This document shows positions 37,122 through 47,310 of a stretch of 64,000 nt of DNA, in pieces. This DNA comes from an uncultured Bacilli bacterium. GTDB taxonomy: Bacteria > Bacillota_I > Bacilli_A > RFN20 > CAG-826. The notes beneath the pieces are model-generated. The model was not told where the DNA came from. It worked only from the letters and a program-made list of their open reading frames with translations, and searched no databases. Within the stretch, counting starts at the first letter, position 1, and the number at the start of each line of letters is the position of its first letter. Position numbers and translations under genes: made by a program. Location: assembly GCA_944327845.1 (NCBI GenBank), contig CALVHN010000001.1, forward strand, positions 73,149-137,148, written 5' to 3'.

Positions 37122-38047
37122 AAAAATTAAATTTTGAAAGTGATTCTAATAATGATTATGTTTCAAGAAAAGACTTCGAAGACTATAAAACAGAAATTTA
37201 TAACTCGATATTAAATGATAATGAAGTTTATAAGATTCTTGTTGATAAAGGTTTTTCTAATGAAGATATTTTTAAGAGTTTAGATAAATGCTATGAATTT
37301 TATAAAAACTATAATTTAGTAAAAAATATTAAAACTTTAAAAGATTGTGAAAAAAACAATATTTATTATCGATTTGACATATTTAAAAATCAAAATTTTG
37401 TTGAGTTAAAAAAGATTGCTCTTGAACCCTTAAGAAAAAATTTAAAGTATAATGCTTCGTTTGAATTTAAAGATTTTGATTCAACATTTGATGAAATTAC
37501 CTTAAAAGATGTTGATAATAAAAAAATGAAAAACGAAATTAAAAATTGTTTTAAAAATGGTAATTGGATATATATAAAAGGTGAAATAAGAACTGGAAAA
37601 AGCTTCGCCGCAATCGCATCAATTAATGAATTAATTTATTCAAGTGAAGATAAAAATATATTTGGTTCTTTTATTAATTGTCAGGATAGATTTAAAGAGT
37701 TACTTGATCTTTATTTTAAAAAAGATAACGATTCAAGAAATGAATTTAATCGAATTTTAAACCATTATAAAAAATGTGATTTTTTAGTTTTTGATGGGTT
37801 TGGGAATGAAATAAAAAATGAAATTTTAAGAGATGCAATCATACTTCCAATAATTCAAGAAAGAAATTCTAATCGAAAAGCTTATACATTATTTACTTCA
37901 AATTATAGTATTGAAGACGTTTGTAATATGTATTCCTTTAAAAAATATTTTGGTGAAAAAAAAGATGTTAAAGCTAGTCAATTAGAAACTTTATTGGCTA
38001 ATAAATCTAAAGAATGCGTAACTAGTACCGCGCCTAATCTTTATTAA
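37109..38047 (+). CDS. dnaI: primosomal protein DnaI (helicase loader)
   Basis: 312 residues: a divergent N-terminal helicase-interaction domain and a C-terminal AAA+ domain with Walker A GEIRTGKSFAA (residues near 156) and Walker B CDFLVFDGFG. No zinc-binding Cys set is evident in the N-terminal part. AAA+ loaders of this type place the hexameric DnaB/DnaC helicase on DNA. It overlaps the preceding dnaB gene and its last 14 bases overlap, tail to tail, the mutM-coaE fusion on the other strand. In Bacillus subtilis dnaB-dnaI-thrS are adjacent, so the context supports the call. Confidence 0.88.
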   Translation: MERLKKLNFESDSNNDYVSRKDFEDYKTEIYNSILNDNEVYKILVDKGFSNEDIFKSLDKCYEFYKNYNLVKNIKTLKDCEKNNIYYRFDIFKNQNFVELKKIALEPLRKNLKYNASFEFKDFDSTFDEITLKDVDNKKMKNEIKNCFKNGNWIYIKGEIRTGKSFAAIASINELIYSSEDKNIFGSFINCQDRFKELLDLYFKKDNDSRNEFNRILNHYKKCDFLVFDGFGNEIKNEILRDAIILPIIQERNSNRKAYTLFTSNYSIEDVCNMYSFKKYFGEKKDVKASQLETLLANKSKECVTSTAPNLY

Positions 38048-39425
38048 TATTTTCTTGTATTTTTTCAAAAAAGTCTGCTAAACTGCTATTATTTTCAATA
38101 ATTATTATATTTTTATTATCTTTATTATAGTTAAAATCTGAGTTAATTTTGATTGAATTTAAATCATTTGCATGATTTCTAGAATTTAAATTAGAAATTT
38201 GTTTATCTTTATTAACTATGATAACAAAAATCTTTTTAAACATATATTCAAAATGTGCTTTAAATAAAAGAGGAACTTCAAATACAACGTTTTCATTATT
38301 TTTAATAATATTTAACATCTTGTCTTCAAGTAAAGGATAAATATAATCTTCAACTTGGGTTTTTAAAGTTGGATTTTCAATCATAATTTTTCGAGCATAA
38401 TTTCGACTATTTTTATCCGAATAAACAAATTTAAATTTTAAAATTTTTGAAATTTTATTTTGAATATAAGTTTCATTATATAGTTCATGTACCATTTCAT
38501 CGGCAGAAAAAGTTAAATATCCTAATTCTTCTAAATATTTTAAAGCAGTAGATTTACCACTTCCTATTGGTCCAGTTATTCCAATTGCTTTTTGTAGTTC
38601 ATGGTTAATTTGACAGTTAGGGCAAAAAGTTGTTCCACGTTTATTTAAAAATATTTTATGAAATCTAGTTTGACATCTAGGACATTTTTCCCCTTCTTTT
38701 CCATAGCATAATAGAGATTCTTGAAATTTTCCATCAATTCCAACACCTGGATGAAAACTATGTATAGTTGAACCTCCTAAATTTATTGCTTTTCTTAGTA
38801 TTTTTTTAGAATTTTCAACAATTTGATTAATATCTTCATTATTTAATTCGCTTCCAAGAGTTAAAGGATTTATTTTTGAAAGATATAAAGTTTCATCGGC
38901 ATAAATATTTCCAATACCAGTAAGAATAGTTTGATCTAAAAGTAAAAGTTTAATAGGTTTTTTCTTATTAAATTTTTTATATATATCATTTATATTATTT
39001 GAATTTACATCAAAAGGTTCATACCCTAATTTTTTAATCATTTCTAATTCTTTAAATTTATCTTCAGTTGATAAATACATAATTCCAAATTTTCGAGTAT
39101 CATCAAAAGCTAAACCTGTGCCATCTTTAAAATAAAAGATTAAACTTGTTGATTTTATTCTAAAATTATCATTTTCAACATATCTAAATTTACCTTCCAT
39201 TCTTAAATGGACAATTAAAACCAAGTTATTGGTTAAATGTAAAAATAAATATTTTCCATAACGAGTTACATTTAAAAATGTTTGATTAAGTAAATTATTT
39301 TTAAAATCATCAATATTAGACTTAATTAAATTGTTATAAAAAATTTCAATACTTGATATTGTTTTATTTTTAATTAAAGGTTCTATTATATTTTTAACTG
39401 TTTCTACTTCTGGTAATTCTGGCAT
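38034..39425 (-). CDS. MutM (Fpg) formamidopyrimidine-DNA glycosylase fused to CoaE-like dephospho-CoA kinase
   Basis: 463 residues in one uninterrupted frame. Residues 1-272 are Fpg/MutM: the catalytic N-terminal PELPEVETV, LRMEGKF, the H2TH region with GIGNIYADE, and a zinc finger CPRC...CPNC; it removes 8-oxoguanine. From about residue 280 a CoaE domain starts with P-loop GITGPIGSGKSTALKYLEELGYL, then SADEMVHELY, VPLLFK. CoaE phosphorylates dephospho-CoA. Several CoaE positions are altered: DAD is SAD, LLFE is LLFK, and the usual R...R...RI..Q lid pattern is eroded after residue 410. The kinase may therefore be weak or specialised. It lies two bases after polA. Confidence 0.9.
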   Translation of the reverse strand: MPELPEVETVKNIIEPLIKNKTISSIEIFYNNLIKSNIDDFKNNLLNQTFLNVTRYGKYLFLHLTNNLVLIVHLRMEGKFRYVENDNFRIKSTSLIFYFKDGTGLAFDDTRKFGIMYLSTEDKFKELEMIKKLGYEPFDVNSNNINDIYKKFNKKKPIKLLLLDQTILTGIGNIYADETLYLSKINPLTLGSELNNEDINQIVENSKKILRKAINLGGSTIHSFHPGVGIDGKFQESLLCYGKEGEKCPRCQTRFHKIFLNKRGTTFCPNCQINHELQKAIGITGPIGSGKSTALKYLEELGYLTFSADEMVHELYNETYIQNKISKILKFKFVYSDKNSRNYARKIMIENPTLKTQVEDYIYPLLEDKMLNIIKNNENVVFEVPLLFKAHFEYMFKKIFVIIVNKDKQISNLNSRNHANDLNSIKINSDFNYNKDNKNIIIIENNSSLADFFEKIQENINKD

Positions 39426-39427
39426 AA

Positions 39428-42031
39428 CTATTTAGCATCAAACCAAGTTTTAGCATAACCTCCTTCAACTTTTAAACATACTTTTAAAGAAACGCATGTT
39501 TCCATTATATTCTTGACTAAGTCATAAACTTTTTCTTTTTCATCTTCATAAACCTTTAAAATAAGTTCATCATGGATTTGATTTACAAGTTTAGATTTTA
39601 AATTATTTTCTTTTAAAGCTTTATCTACTTTAATCATTGCAATTTTAATAATATCGGCAGCACTTCCTTGAATTGGTGCATTCATTGCAGCACGTTTAGA
39701 AAATTCACGTAATTGATAATTATTTGAATTTAAATCAGGTAGATATCTTCTTCTATTAAATAAAGTGGATGAATATCCTTTATTTTTTGCATCTTCAATA
39801 ATTGAATCTAAATATTCTTTAATTTCAGGGAATGCATTATTAAAAGAAATGATAATTTCTTTTGCTTCTTTAACTGGAATTTCTAATTGTTCAGCTAATC
39901 CCCAATCTGAAATTCCATAAATTATTCCAAAATTAACTGCTTTTGCTTTTCTCCTTTCTAAGCTTGTTGGTTCTCTATCAAGATGGAATATTTTTTTAGC
40001 GGTTTCGCTATGAATATCTTTATCGTGATTAAATGTATTTATTAAAGAAGTAGCGTTAGATAAACTAGCTAAAACTCTTAATTCAATTTGAGAATAGTCT
40101 AAAGAAAGTATCGATAATGCTTCATCTTTATAATAAAAAGCTTTTCTAATTTGTTTACTTTCTTCATCTCTTACCGTAATATTTTGCAAATTTGGTTCGC
40201 TTGAAGATAATCTTCCGGTTTGAGTTAAAGCTTGATTAAAGGTTGCATGGATTAAGTTATCTTCTTTAATATATGGAAGAATTCCATTAACATAAGTTGA
40301 AAGTAATTTTGAATATTTTCTATATTCTAAAATTTTATAAATTATTGGATGTTCATTTAGTAATTCTTTTAAATATTCAATAGAAGTAGATCTCTTTTTA
40401 TTGGTTTTAAGCTTTAAATCATCATATAAAACCTCAGCAAGTTCTTTTGGAGAATTTATATTAAATTCCTTACCTGCAAAAAAATAAATATCTTTTGAAA
40501 TTTCTTCAATATTTTTCTTATATTTGTTTCCTAGCTCAACTAAATAATTTTTATCTACTGGAAATCCTTCAATTTCCATATCAGCTAAAACAATAGTTAA
40601 GGGCTGCTCAATATCTAATAATAATTCCAATTGGTTTAACTCTTTTAATTTATTATTTATTTTATTATATAAAGAATAAGAATAGTGAGCTTCAATTCCA
40701 GTTAATAGTGGATTATTAGTAGAAAATAAGGAAATACTATTTTCATAGGCATAATTGATATCAATACTAAAATATGACAAAACTGAGTTTAAATCGTTTT
40801 TAATAGAAGGATCAATCAAATATGATGCTAGAAGTAAATCAAATTTTAATTTTTTTATATTTATGCCATATCTTGATAAAACGCATTTAATTTTTTTAAA
40901 GTCATAACAATAAATTAAATTATCTTTATTTTCTAAAATTTCTTTAAAATAGTTAAGATTTGCAGGGTTATTAGTAGAAAAATAGTAGTTTTTGTTATTA
41001 AAAGATATAGCAAAGCCTAATAATTCTGCGTCGTGATAGTTTTCATCGGTTATATCGATACTAAACCCAAATTCATTAGGAATTGTTAATTTAGTAGGAT
41101 CGACATCCTCTTCAACTTCAATTTTGTTTAAAGTTTCATTTTGGATTCTTAAAGATTTTGATAATTTATTTAATAATGTTTGAAAACTATATTTTGAACA
41201 AAAATTAGAGATAACATCAAAACTATATCCTTGATAAACTGTTTCACTTGGAGAATAAGGTAGATCAAAATCAGTTTGAATAATTGCTAATTCTTTTGAA
41301 ATTTTTCCTTGTTCAAAATTTTCTTTAAAAGATTTAGAAATTGCTGGTTTGAGTTCATCAACATGATTAAAAATTTCTTCAAAACTTCCATATGTTGAAA
41401 TTAAATTTTTTGCAGTTTTTTCGCCAATTTTTGGGATTCCTTTTAAATTATCACTCGAATCTCCATTTAATCCTTTAAAATCTGGAATATATTTTGGCTC
41501 AAAACCCCATTCTTCTTTAAAGGTTTCAGGATTCATTTCATGAATGTCTTTTAAACCTTTTTTAATTAATTTTATTGAAATGTTTTCATTAATTAATTGC
41601 AGATAGTCTTTATCAGAAGTATAAATTTGAACCTTGTATCCAGCTTTTTCAGCTAATTTTGCCATATTTCCAGCGATATCATCTGCTTCATAATCATCTG
41701 CTTCATAATATAAAATATTTAATGAATCTAATAATTCTCGAGCAATAGGGAATTGGACAATTAAATCTTCTGGACATGGAGGTCTATTTGCTTTATATGA
41801 TTCTAATGTTTTATGGCGAAAAGTCTTCGCTCCTTTATCAAAGGCAACAAATATCCCATCGCCTTTATTTAATTGATTTAATAAACTGACAATCATGTTA
41901 GAAAAAGCAAAAATTGCATTAGTTGGTGTGCCATCTTTACTATGCATAAGCTTATCTTTATTAACATTATATAAAGCGTAATATGCTCTAAATAGAAGTG
42001 AATTTCCATCTACAATAATAATTTTTGCCAT
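39428..42031 (-). CDS. polA: DNA polymerase I
   Basis: 867 residues: 5'-3' nuclease domain (1-290) with GNSLLFRAYYAL and YEADDIAGNMA, a 3'-5' exonuclease-like domain whose catalytic acidic residues are replaced (FSIDITDENYHD), and a family A polymerase domain with DYSQIELRVLASL, RRKAKAVNFGIIYGIS and QIHDELILKV. Proofreading is probably absent, as in the Bacillus enzyme. It fills gaps in repair and replaces Okazaki primers. A GAGGT site precedes the ATG; four bases separate it from dnaE. Confidence 0.96.
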   Translation of the reverse strand: MAKIIIVDGNSLLFRAYYALYNVNKDKLMHSKDGTPTNAIFAFSNMIVSLLNQLNKGDGIFVAFDKGAKTFRHKTLESYKANRPPCPEDLIVQFPIARELLDSLNILYYEADDYEADDIAGNMAKLAEKAGYKVQIYTSDKDYLQLINENISIKLIKKGLKDIHEMNPETFKEEWGFEPKYIPDFKGLNGDSSDNLKGIPKIGEKTAKNLISTYGSFEEIFNHVDELKPAISKSFKENFEQGKISKELAIIQTDFDLPYSPSETVYQGYSFDVISNFCSKYSFQTLLNKLSKSLRIQNETLNKIEVEEDVDPTKLTIPNEFGFSIDITDENYHDAELLGFAISFNNKNYYFSTNNPANLNYFKEILENKDNLIYCYDFKKIKCVLSRYGINIKKLKFDLLLASYLIDPSIKNDLNSVLSYFSIDINYAYENSISLFSTNNPLLTGIEAHYSYSLYNKINNKLKELNQLELLLDIEQPLTIVLADMEIEGFPVDKNYLVELGNKYKKNIEEISKDIYFFAGKEFNINSPKELAEVLYDDLKLKTNKKRSTSIEYLKELLNEHPIIYKILEYRKYSKLLSTYVNGILPYIKEDNLIHATFNQALTQTGRLSSSEPNLQNITVRDEESKQIRKAFYYKDEALSILSLDYSQIELRVLASLSNATSLINTFNHDKDIHSETAKKIFHLDREPTSLERRKAKAVNFGIIYGISDWGLAEQLEIPVKEAKEIIISFNNAFPEIKEYLDSIIEDAKNKGYSSTLFNRRRYLPDLNSNNYQLREFSKRAAMNAPIQGSAADIIKIAMIKVDKALKENNLKSKLVNQIHDELILKVYEDEKEKVYDLVKNIMETCVSLKVCLKVEGGYAKTWFDAK

Positions 42032-42035
42032 AAAT

Positions 42036-45000
42036 TTACCTCATTAATTTTAAATTTTCTGCTATAAAACTTGAACGATTATTTTTATATTCTAACTTGC
42101 CTTTAATTAATAAAATATTATTTAATTCAAGTTCACCTTGATGCTTTGAATATACTTCTGGAAATAAAGTAACATCAATTTCATCACTTTCATCAAAAAC
42201 AGTGATAAATGCCATTGGTTGACCTTTTGACATTCCGTTTTTAATTTGAGTTGTTTTAATTGAACGAATTATTACTAAGATATAGCATACATAATTAAGC
42301 TTAATTTCACTTATTTTAGTAATTACTAATTTTTTATATTGAGAAAGTGAAACATGTTTTAATGGTGAATCCGAAAGCATAACTCCGATTGCATTATATT
42401 CATTTTCAATTCTTTCTAACGGATCATCAACTGTATCAATATATTTAAATTCAAGCCCAAAATTATCAAAAAGCATCCCATCCTTATAAATAGTAGTGCT
42501 TGCATATTGAAGTGCATGAGGTATTGAAAGCTTTAAAGATTTTCTATTTGAATATAATGAATCAAAACATCCAGCATCAATTAATTTAGATAGTTGATTA
42601 CTAGTAATTTTATCTTCTTTTTGAAACATTCTTACAACAAAATCGATGAAATCTTTAAACATTCCTTTAGTGTTTCTTTCTTCAATAATATTAAAAACAA
42701 CTTTAGAAGGAAATTCTTTTATACCAATTAATGGCATTCTTAATTTAGAGTTTTCTAAAGTAAAATGAAAATCAGATTTATTAATATCAGGTAATAATAT
42801 TTCGATATTTAATCTTTTAATTTCAGCTAGGTATTTATTAAATTTTGTATCGTTTGATCCGTATTGTTGATCTAAAATTGCTAAATAAAACTCTGGACCA
42901 TAATGAGCTTTTAAATAAGCTTCTTGACAAGCAATAATTGCATAACATATTGCATGAGATTTATTAAACCCATAGTTTGCGAATTTTAAAATTAAATCAA
43001 AAATTTTATCTATAGTTTCATTAGAATGGTTATTTTTTAATGCAGATAATTTAAAATTATCCTTCATTTTTTTTAATTGTTTTTCATCTTTTTTAGAAAT
43101 TGCACGTCTAAATAAATCTGCTTCTTTAAAAGAAAACCCTGCAAAAGCCTGACATATTTGCATAATTTGCTCTTGATATACGATAATTCCATATGTTTCT
43201 TTTAAAATTGGAATTAAACATTTATCAAGATAAGTTACCTTTTGCTTTCTTTCTTTTCTTAAAGCGTAAGTTGGGATTTGTTGTTGTGGCCCTGGGCGAT
43301 CTAAAGAAATTGTTGCAACAACATCCATAAAATTATTTGGTTTAATATAATTTAAGGCTTGAGTTGCAGCAGAAGTATCAAGTTGAAATAATCCCATAGT
43401 TAAACCATTTCGAATTAATTTAAATATTGCATCTTCTTCATAAGGAATTTTATTAATTTTTATATCGATATTACGATTTTGTTTAATATAAATTAAACAA
43501 TTTTCAATAGTTCTTAAATTAGATAAACCTAATAAGTCCATTTTTAAGAAACCTTGTTTTTCTAAATAATCTTTTTCATATTGGGTAACATTACCAAAAG
43601 TTAAATCATAAAATAATGGGATTTTCTCGTTTAGATCATTATTATCGATGATAATTCCTGCAGCATGAAGACCTGTTTGACGAGGTAAACCTTCAATAAG
43701 ATGAGCCATTTTAAAAATCGTTTTAAAATCATTTAAAGAATCAATTGTTTCTTTAAAAGCAGGAATTTTTTCATAAGCATAATCTAAACTATAATTTCCG
43801 GCATTAAAACTATTTGGAATTGTTTTACAAATTTTATCAGCAATTGAATTAGTAAAGCCAAAAGCTTTTGTTACATCTCTTAAAGCTTGTTTTGCACCAA
43901 AAGTTTGATATGTTACAACTCTAGCGCAACGATTTTCACCATATTTATTAATTAAATAGCTAAAGACTTGATCTCTTTTAGTATCTGAAAAATCAATATC
44001 AATATCAGGCATAGTTTCTCTTTGATCATTTAAAAATCTTTCAAAAAGTAAATTATATTTTAAAGGATCGACTTCAGTTATTCCTAATAAGTAAGAGACT
44101 AAGCTTCCAGCGGCAGAGCCTCTCCCTGGACCAACTGGAATATTATTATGTTTTGCGTAATTAACATAATCTTGAACTATTAAAAAGTAGTCACTAAATC
44201 CCATATTTTTAATGGTGATATATTCATAGTTTAATCTATTGCGATATTTTGAATTTAAAGAAAGATTTATGTTTCTAAATTTTAAGCCTTCTTTTAAATT
44301 ATTAATTAATAGTTCATCAGAGTTAGAATTTTCATTATAGTGAAGAAGTTTTCCTCTTTTTTTATCAAAATCAAAATTAATATTTTGAGCAACAAGAGAG
44401 GTATTTTCTAATTCTTCATCAGTATAAAATTCTTCTAATTCTTTTTGATTTTTTAAAAAATAATAAGGTTTTGCAGGGTTTTCATTAAAATCAAAGCTTA
44501 TTTGCTTATTTATTGCATCTAAAATTTTTAAAGAAATAGCTTCTTCTTTTTTACAATATCTTACTTCTGGATAAGCTATAATTTTAAAATTATAAGAAGA
44601 AGCAAAGCTTCTTATTAAATTAGCTTTTAATGTATCTTCGTTATTATAAATTTCTAATCCTAAATAAAACTCATCAAAGTAAGCGGAGATATTTTCTAAG
44701 GTTTTAAAAGTATTATCATCAATTTTATCTAAAAATAATTTGTTAGTTGTTTTAAAAACACATTTTAGACCTTTTAATTTGTCCTTTATTTCTTCAAAAC
44801 TAAAATTTTCTTGTTTTAATGAATTTGTTGATAAAAAACATAGATTTTGATATCCAACTTCATCTTTTAAAAATAGTGAATAAAAATTATTATCAATCTT
44901 TATTTCAATTCCTAATATCGGATTAATATTTTGCTTTTTACATCCATAATAAAATTCAGGAAAAGCATGCATTACTTGATAATCTGATATACCAAGTGTT

Positions 45001-45098
45001 TGATAATTTAAGTTTTTTGCTGTAAACAAAAGTTTATCAATTAGAATTGAAGATTTAAGAAAATTATAGCCTGAGTAAATATGAAGCGGGACAAACAT
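42036..45098 (-). CDS. dnaE: DNA polymerase III subunit alpha, DnaE type
   Basis: 1020 residues: PHP domain (1-200), family C polymerase core with GPGRGSAAGSLVSYLLG and the catalytic aspartates in MPDIDIDFSD, helix-hairpin-helix region and a C-terminal OB fold (LILVIIRSIKTTQIKNG-like strand set near 930-1010). The PHP metal-binding signature H-x-H is changed to LHIYSGYNFL, so this domain is probably inactive. In low-GC Gram-positives this DnaE extends primers together with PolC. Its ATG overlaps the nrnA stop codon (TAATG), giving translational coupling. Confidence 0.95.
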   Translation of the reverse strand: MFVPLHIYSGYNFLKSSILIDKLLFTAKNLNYQTLGISDYQVMHAFPEFYYGCKKQNINPILGIEIKIDNNFYSLFLKDEVGYQNLCFLSTNSLKQENFSFEEIKDKLKGLKCVFKTTNKLFLDKIDDNTFKTLENISAYFDEFYLGLEIYNNEDTLKANLIRSFASSYNFKIIAYPEVRYCKKEEAISLKILDAINKQISFDFNENPAKPYYFLKNQKELEEFYTDEELENTSLVAQNINFDFDKKRGKLLHYNENSNSDELLINNLKEGLKFRNINLSLNSKYRNRLNYEYITIKNMGFSDYFLIVQDYVNYAKHNNIPVGPGRGSAAGSLVSYLLGITEVDPLKYNLLFERFLNDQRETMPDIDIDFSDTKRDQVFSYLINKYGENRCARVVTYQTFGAKQALRDVTKAFGFTNSIADKICKTIPNSFNAGNYSLDYAYEKIPAFKETIDSLNDFKTIFKMAHLIEGLPRQTGLHAAGIIIDNNDLNEKIPLFYDLTFGNVTQYEKDYLEKQGFLKMDLLGLSNLRTIENCLIYIKQNRNIDIKINKIPYEEDAIFKLIRNGLTMGLFQLDTSAATQALNYIKPNNFMDVVATISLDRPGPQQQIPTYALRKERKQKVTYLDKCLIPILKETYGIIVYQEQIMQICQAFAGFSFKEADLFRRAISKKDEKQLKKMKDNFKLSALKNNHSNETIDKIFDLILKFANYGFNKSHAICYAIIACQEAYLKAHYGPEFYLAILDQQYGSNDTKFNKYLAEIKRLNIEILLPDINKSDFHFTLENSKLRMPLIGIKEFPSKVVFNIIEERNTKGMFKDFIDFVVRMFQKEDKITSNQLSKLIDAGCFDSLYSNRKSLKLSIPHALQYASTTIYKDGMLFDNFGLEFKYIDTVDDPLERIENEYNAIGVMLSDSPLKHVSLSQYKKLVITKISEIKLNYVCYILVIIRSIKTTQIKNGMSKGQPMAFITVFDESDEIDVTLFPEVYSKHQGELELNNILLIKGKLEYKNNRSSFIAENLKLMR

Positions 45099-46105
45099 TA
45101 TTTATTATCAGTTTCTTTAATAAGTTGATCTAATCGAGCAATAAATTTTGGAAGTTCTGTTAAATCTTTAATTTCTGCACCACTTGCTGATGGATGTCCG
45201 CCACCTTTAAATTCTTGAGCCACTCCGTTAATTACATAACGACGGCTTCTTATAGAAATTCTAAAGCATGGTCCAGTAACATCTTCAGTAATTGAACACC
45301 AAATTTTTATTCCTGAATAAGAGGAGAAAAAATTAACATTTTCTTTTCCACGATCAACAGTTAAGTTGAATTTATTTAAATCATCGTTTGTAAAAACATA
45401 ATATGCAACACCTTGTTCAGAAATCTTGTAATTATTTAAAATAAATTTGATTACTTCTAAATCAGCAATTTCTTTACGATACATTTTTTCATAGATTGAA
45501 ACAATGTCAATGCCACTTGTTAAAAGTTTAGAAGTTAAAGTAAAGGTGTGAGCAGTGGTATTACTATATTGAAAACGGCCACTATCTCCAACGATTGCAC
45601 TATAAAAATATTCGGCAGCAAGTTTAGACATAAAATATTTATTTCCAAAATTAAATAACATATTACAAATTAATTCACTTGCAGCAACTGCATGAGTATT
45701 TGTTATTTCTAAATCAAATAAATTTTCATCTCCAAAAGGGTGATGGTCGATTTTAATTTTAAAAGTACCTTTTTCAAAACGTGGATCAGCGATTCTTTTT
45801 TTATTTCCAACATCAAGAATAATCGCTAAAAATGGTTCATCAAACCAAGAATCTTTCAATTTATCGGTTTGAGGATATAGTCCATTTTTAGTAAAAACAA
45901 CATTGTTATCACCTAAAACTTTTACTTCCTTATTTGGAAAATTATCTTTTATCCAAGTAGCTAAACCAAATTGTGATCCTAATGCATCAAAATCAGGCAT
46001 AATATGTCTAAAAATAGCAATGCGATCGAACTTTTTAATGTTATTTAAAACTTCTTTATATTCTTTTTTAAAAGCTTTACCTTCTAATTTGATTTGATCT
46101 AGCAT
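45098..46105 (-). CDS. NrnA-like DHH/DHHA1 phosphoesterase (nanoRNase/pAp phosphatase)
   Basis: 335 residues. DHH motifs: HIMPDFDALGSQFGL, AIILDVGNKKRI, KIDHHPFGDE; the DHHA1 motif FKGGGHPSASGAEI is at the end. The family degrades very short RNAs and hydrolyses 3'-phosphoadenosine 5'-phosphate or cyclic dinucleotide products in the cytoplasm. AAAGGAG precedes the ATG. It overlaps ackA upstream by seven bases and dnaE downstream by one, in a tight five-gene operon. The nearby nrnA/ytqI and dnaE in Bacillus match this arrangement. Confidence 0.9.
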   Translation of the reverse strand: MLDQIKLEGKAFKKEYKEVLNNIKKFDRIAIFRHIMPDFDALGSQFGLATWIKDNFPNKEVKVLGDNNVVFTKNGLYPQTDKLKDSWFDEPFLAIILDVGNKKRIADPRFEKGTFKIKIDHHPFGDENLFDLEITNTHAVAASELICNMLFNFGNKYFMSKLAAEYFYSAIVGDSGRFQYSNTTAHTFTLTSKLLTSGIDIVSIYEKMYRKEIADLEVIKFILNNYKISEQGVAYYVFTNDDLNKFNLTVDRGKENVNFFSSYSGIKIWCSITEDVTGPCFRISIRSRRYVINGVAQEFKGGGHPSASGAEIKDLTELPKFIARLDQLIKETDNK

Positions 46106-47310
46106 GTTTTCTCCTTTTTAAGTAAAAGAGCATATGCATCTCTTGCAATCATAACTTCTTCATCAGTTGGAATAATTACAACTTTAATTGGACTATCTTC
46201 TTTTGATAAAACAGCTTCTTTACCGCAAGGTAATTCTTTATTTAATTTATAATCAATTTTTAAATTTAAAGCTTCTTCAATATTTTTAAGAGCTAATTCA
46301 CGATAAGTTGAAGCGTTTTCTCCAATTCCTGCAGAGAAGATAATTAAATCACATCCTCCAAGTCTAACATAATATTGTCCAATGTAGTCAGCAACCCTTC
46401 TTGCCCATAATTTCATAGCAATAATTGAGTTTTTATCTCCTTCTTTAGATTTTGTTTCAATATCTCTTGAATCGTTTGAAACTTCACTAACTCCGTATAA
46501 ACCGCTTTTTTTGTTTAATTCTTGGAATAAAGTTTCATTATCTTTACCTGTAACTTTAAGTAATTGATAATAAACTGATGGATCCATATCACCGGTTCTA
46601 GAGTTCATCATTATTCCGCCAAGTGGAGTTAATCCCATTGAAGTAGCGACGCATTTTCCATTTTTAGTTGCGGTAATACTAGCTCCGCTTCCTAAATGGC
46701 AAATAATCATCTTTTTATCTTTTGAATTAGGAATGTATTCTTCACCTTTTTGTGATAAATATTTATGTGAAGTTCCATGAGCTCCGTATCTTCTAATTAA
46801 ATATTTATCGCTATATTCTTTTGGAATAGGGAATAAATAATCTTCTTCCTCCATAGTTTGGTGAAAAGCTGTATCGAAAACTGCAATTGCAGGTGTATTT
46901 GGTAAAACCTTTTTAAAAGCTTCAAAACCTGTCAAGTGTGCTTGATTATGAAGTGGAGCAAGTGGAATTAAAGAACGAATTTTTTCGACCGTATCTTCAT
47001 TAAATTCAGTAGATTCTTTAAAATAAGGTCCACCTTGAACAACACGATGTCCAGTTGCTTTTATTTCATTTAAATCTTTAATAATATGTTCTTCAACTAA
47101 AGCTTCCATTACAAGATTAACTGCGACTGCATGATCTTTTACTGGAACGATTTTTTTATTGTTTTTTCCTTTATATTTGAGTTGAAAAATACCATCTTCG
47201 TGTCCAATTCTTTCAACAATTCCTGAACAGATAACAACTTCTTCAGGCATTTCATATAATTTAAATTTTAAACTACTAGAACCGCAGTTTACTGCCATAA
47301 CTTTACTCAT
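46099..47310 (-). CDS. ackA: acetate kinase
   Basis: 403 residues with the ASKHA fold: VMAVNCGSSSLKFKLYEMP at the N-terminus, GHRVVQGGPYF, VFDTAFHQTM, HLGSGASITA, and STRTGDMDP-like NSRTGDMDPS, and FSAGIGENAS. It forms ATP and acetate from acetyl phosphate, a main energy step in fermentation. First gene of the operon that continues with nrnA, dnaE, polA and mutM/coaE. An AGGGAAGGAA site precedes the ATG. The 200-base space to glgB must hold both divergent promoters. Confidence 0.97.
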   Translation of the reverse strand: MSKVMAVNCGSSSLKFKLYEMPEEVVICSGIVERIGHEDGIFQLKYKGKNNKKIVPVKDHAVAVNLVMEALVEEHIIKDLNEIKATGHRVVQGGPYFKESTEFNEDTVEKIRSLIPLAPLHNQAHLTGFEAFKKVLPNTPAIAVFDTAFHQTMEEEDYLFPIPKEYSDKYLIRRYGAHGTSHKYLSQKGEEYIPNSKDKKMIICHLGSGASITATKNGKCVATSMGLTPLGGIMMNSRTGDMDPSVYYQLLKVTGKDNETLFQELNKKSGLYGVSEVSNDSRDIETKSKEGDKNSIIAMKLWARRVADYIGQYYVRLGGCDLIIFSAGIGENASTYRELALKNIEEALNLKIDYKLNKELPCGKEAVLSKEDSPIKVVIIPTDEEVMIARDAYALLLKKEKTC

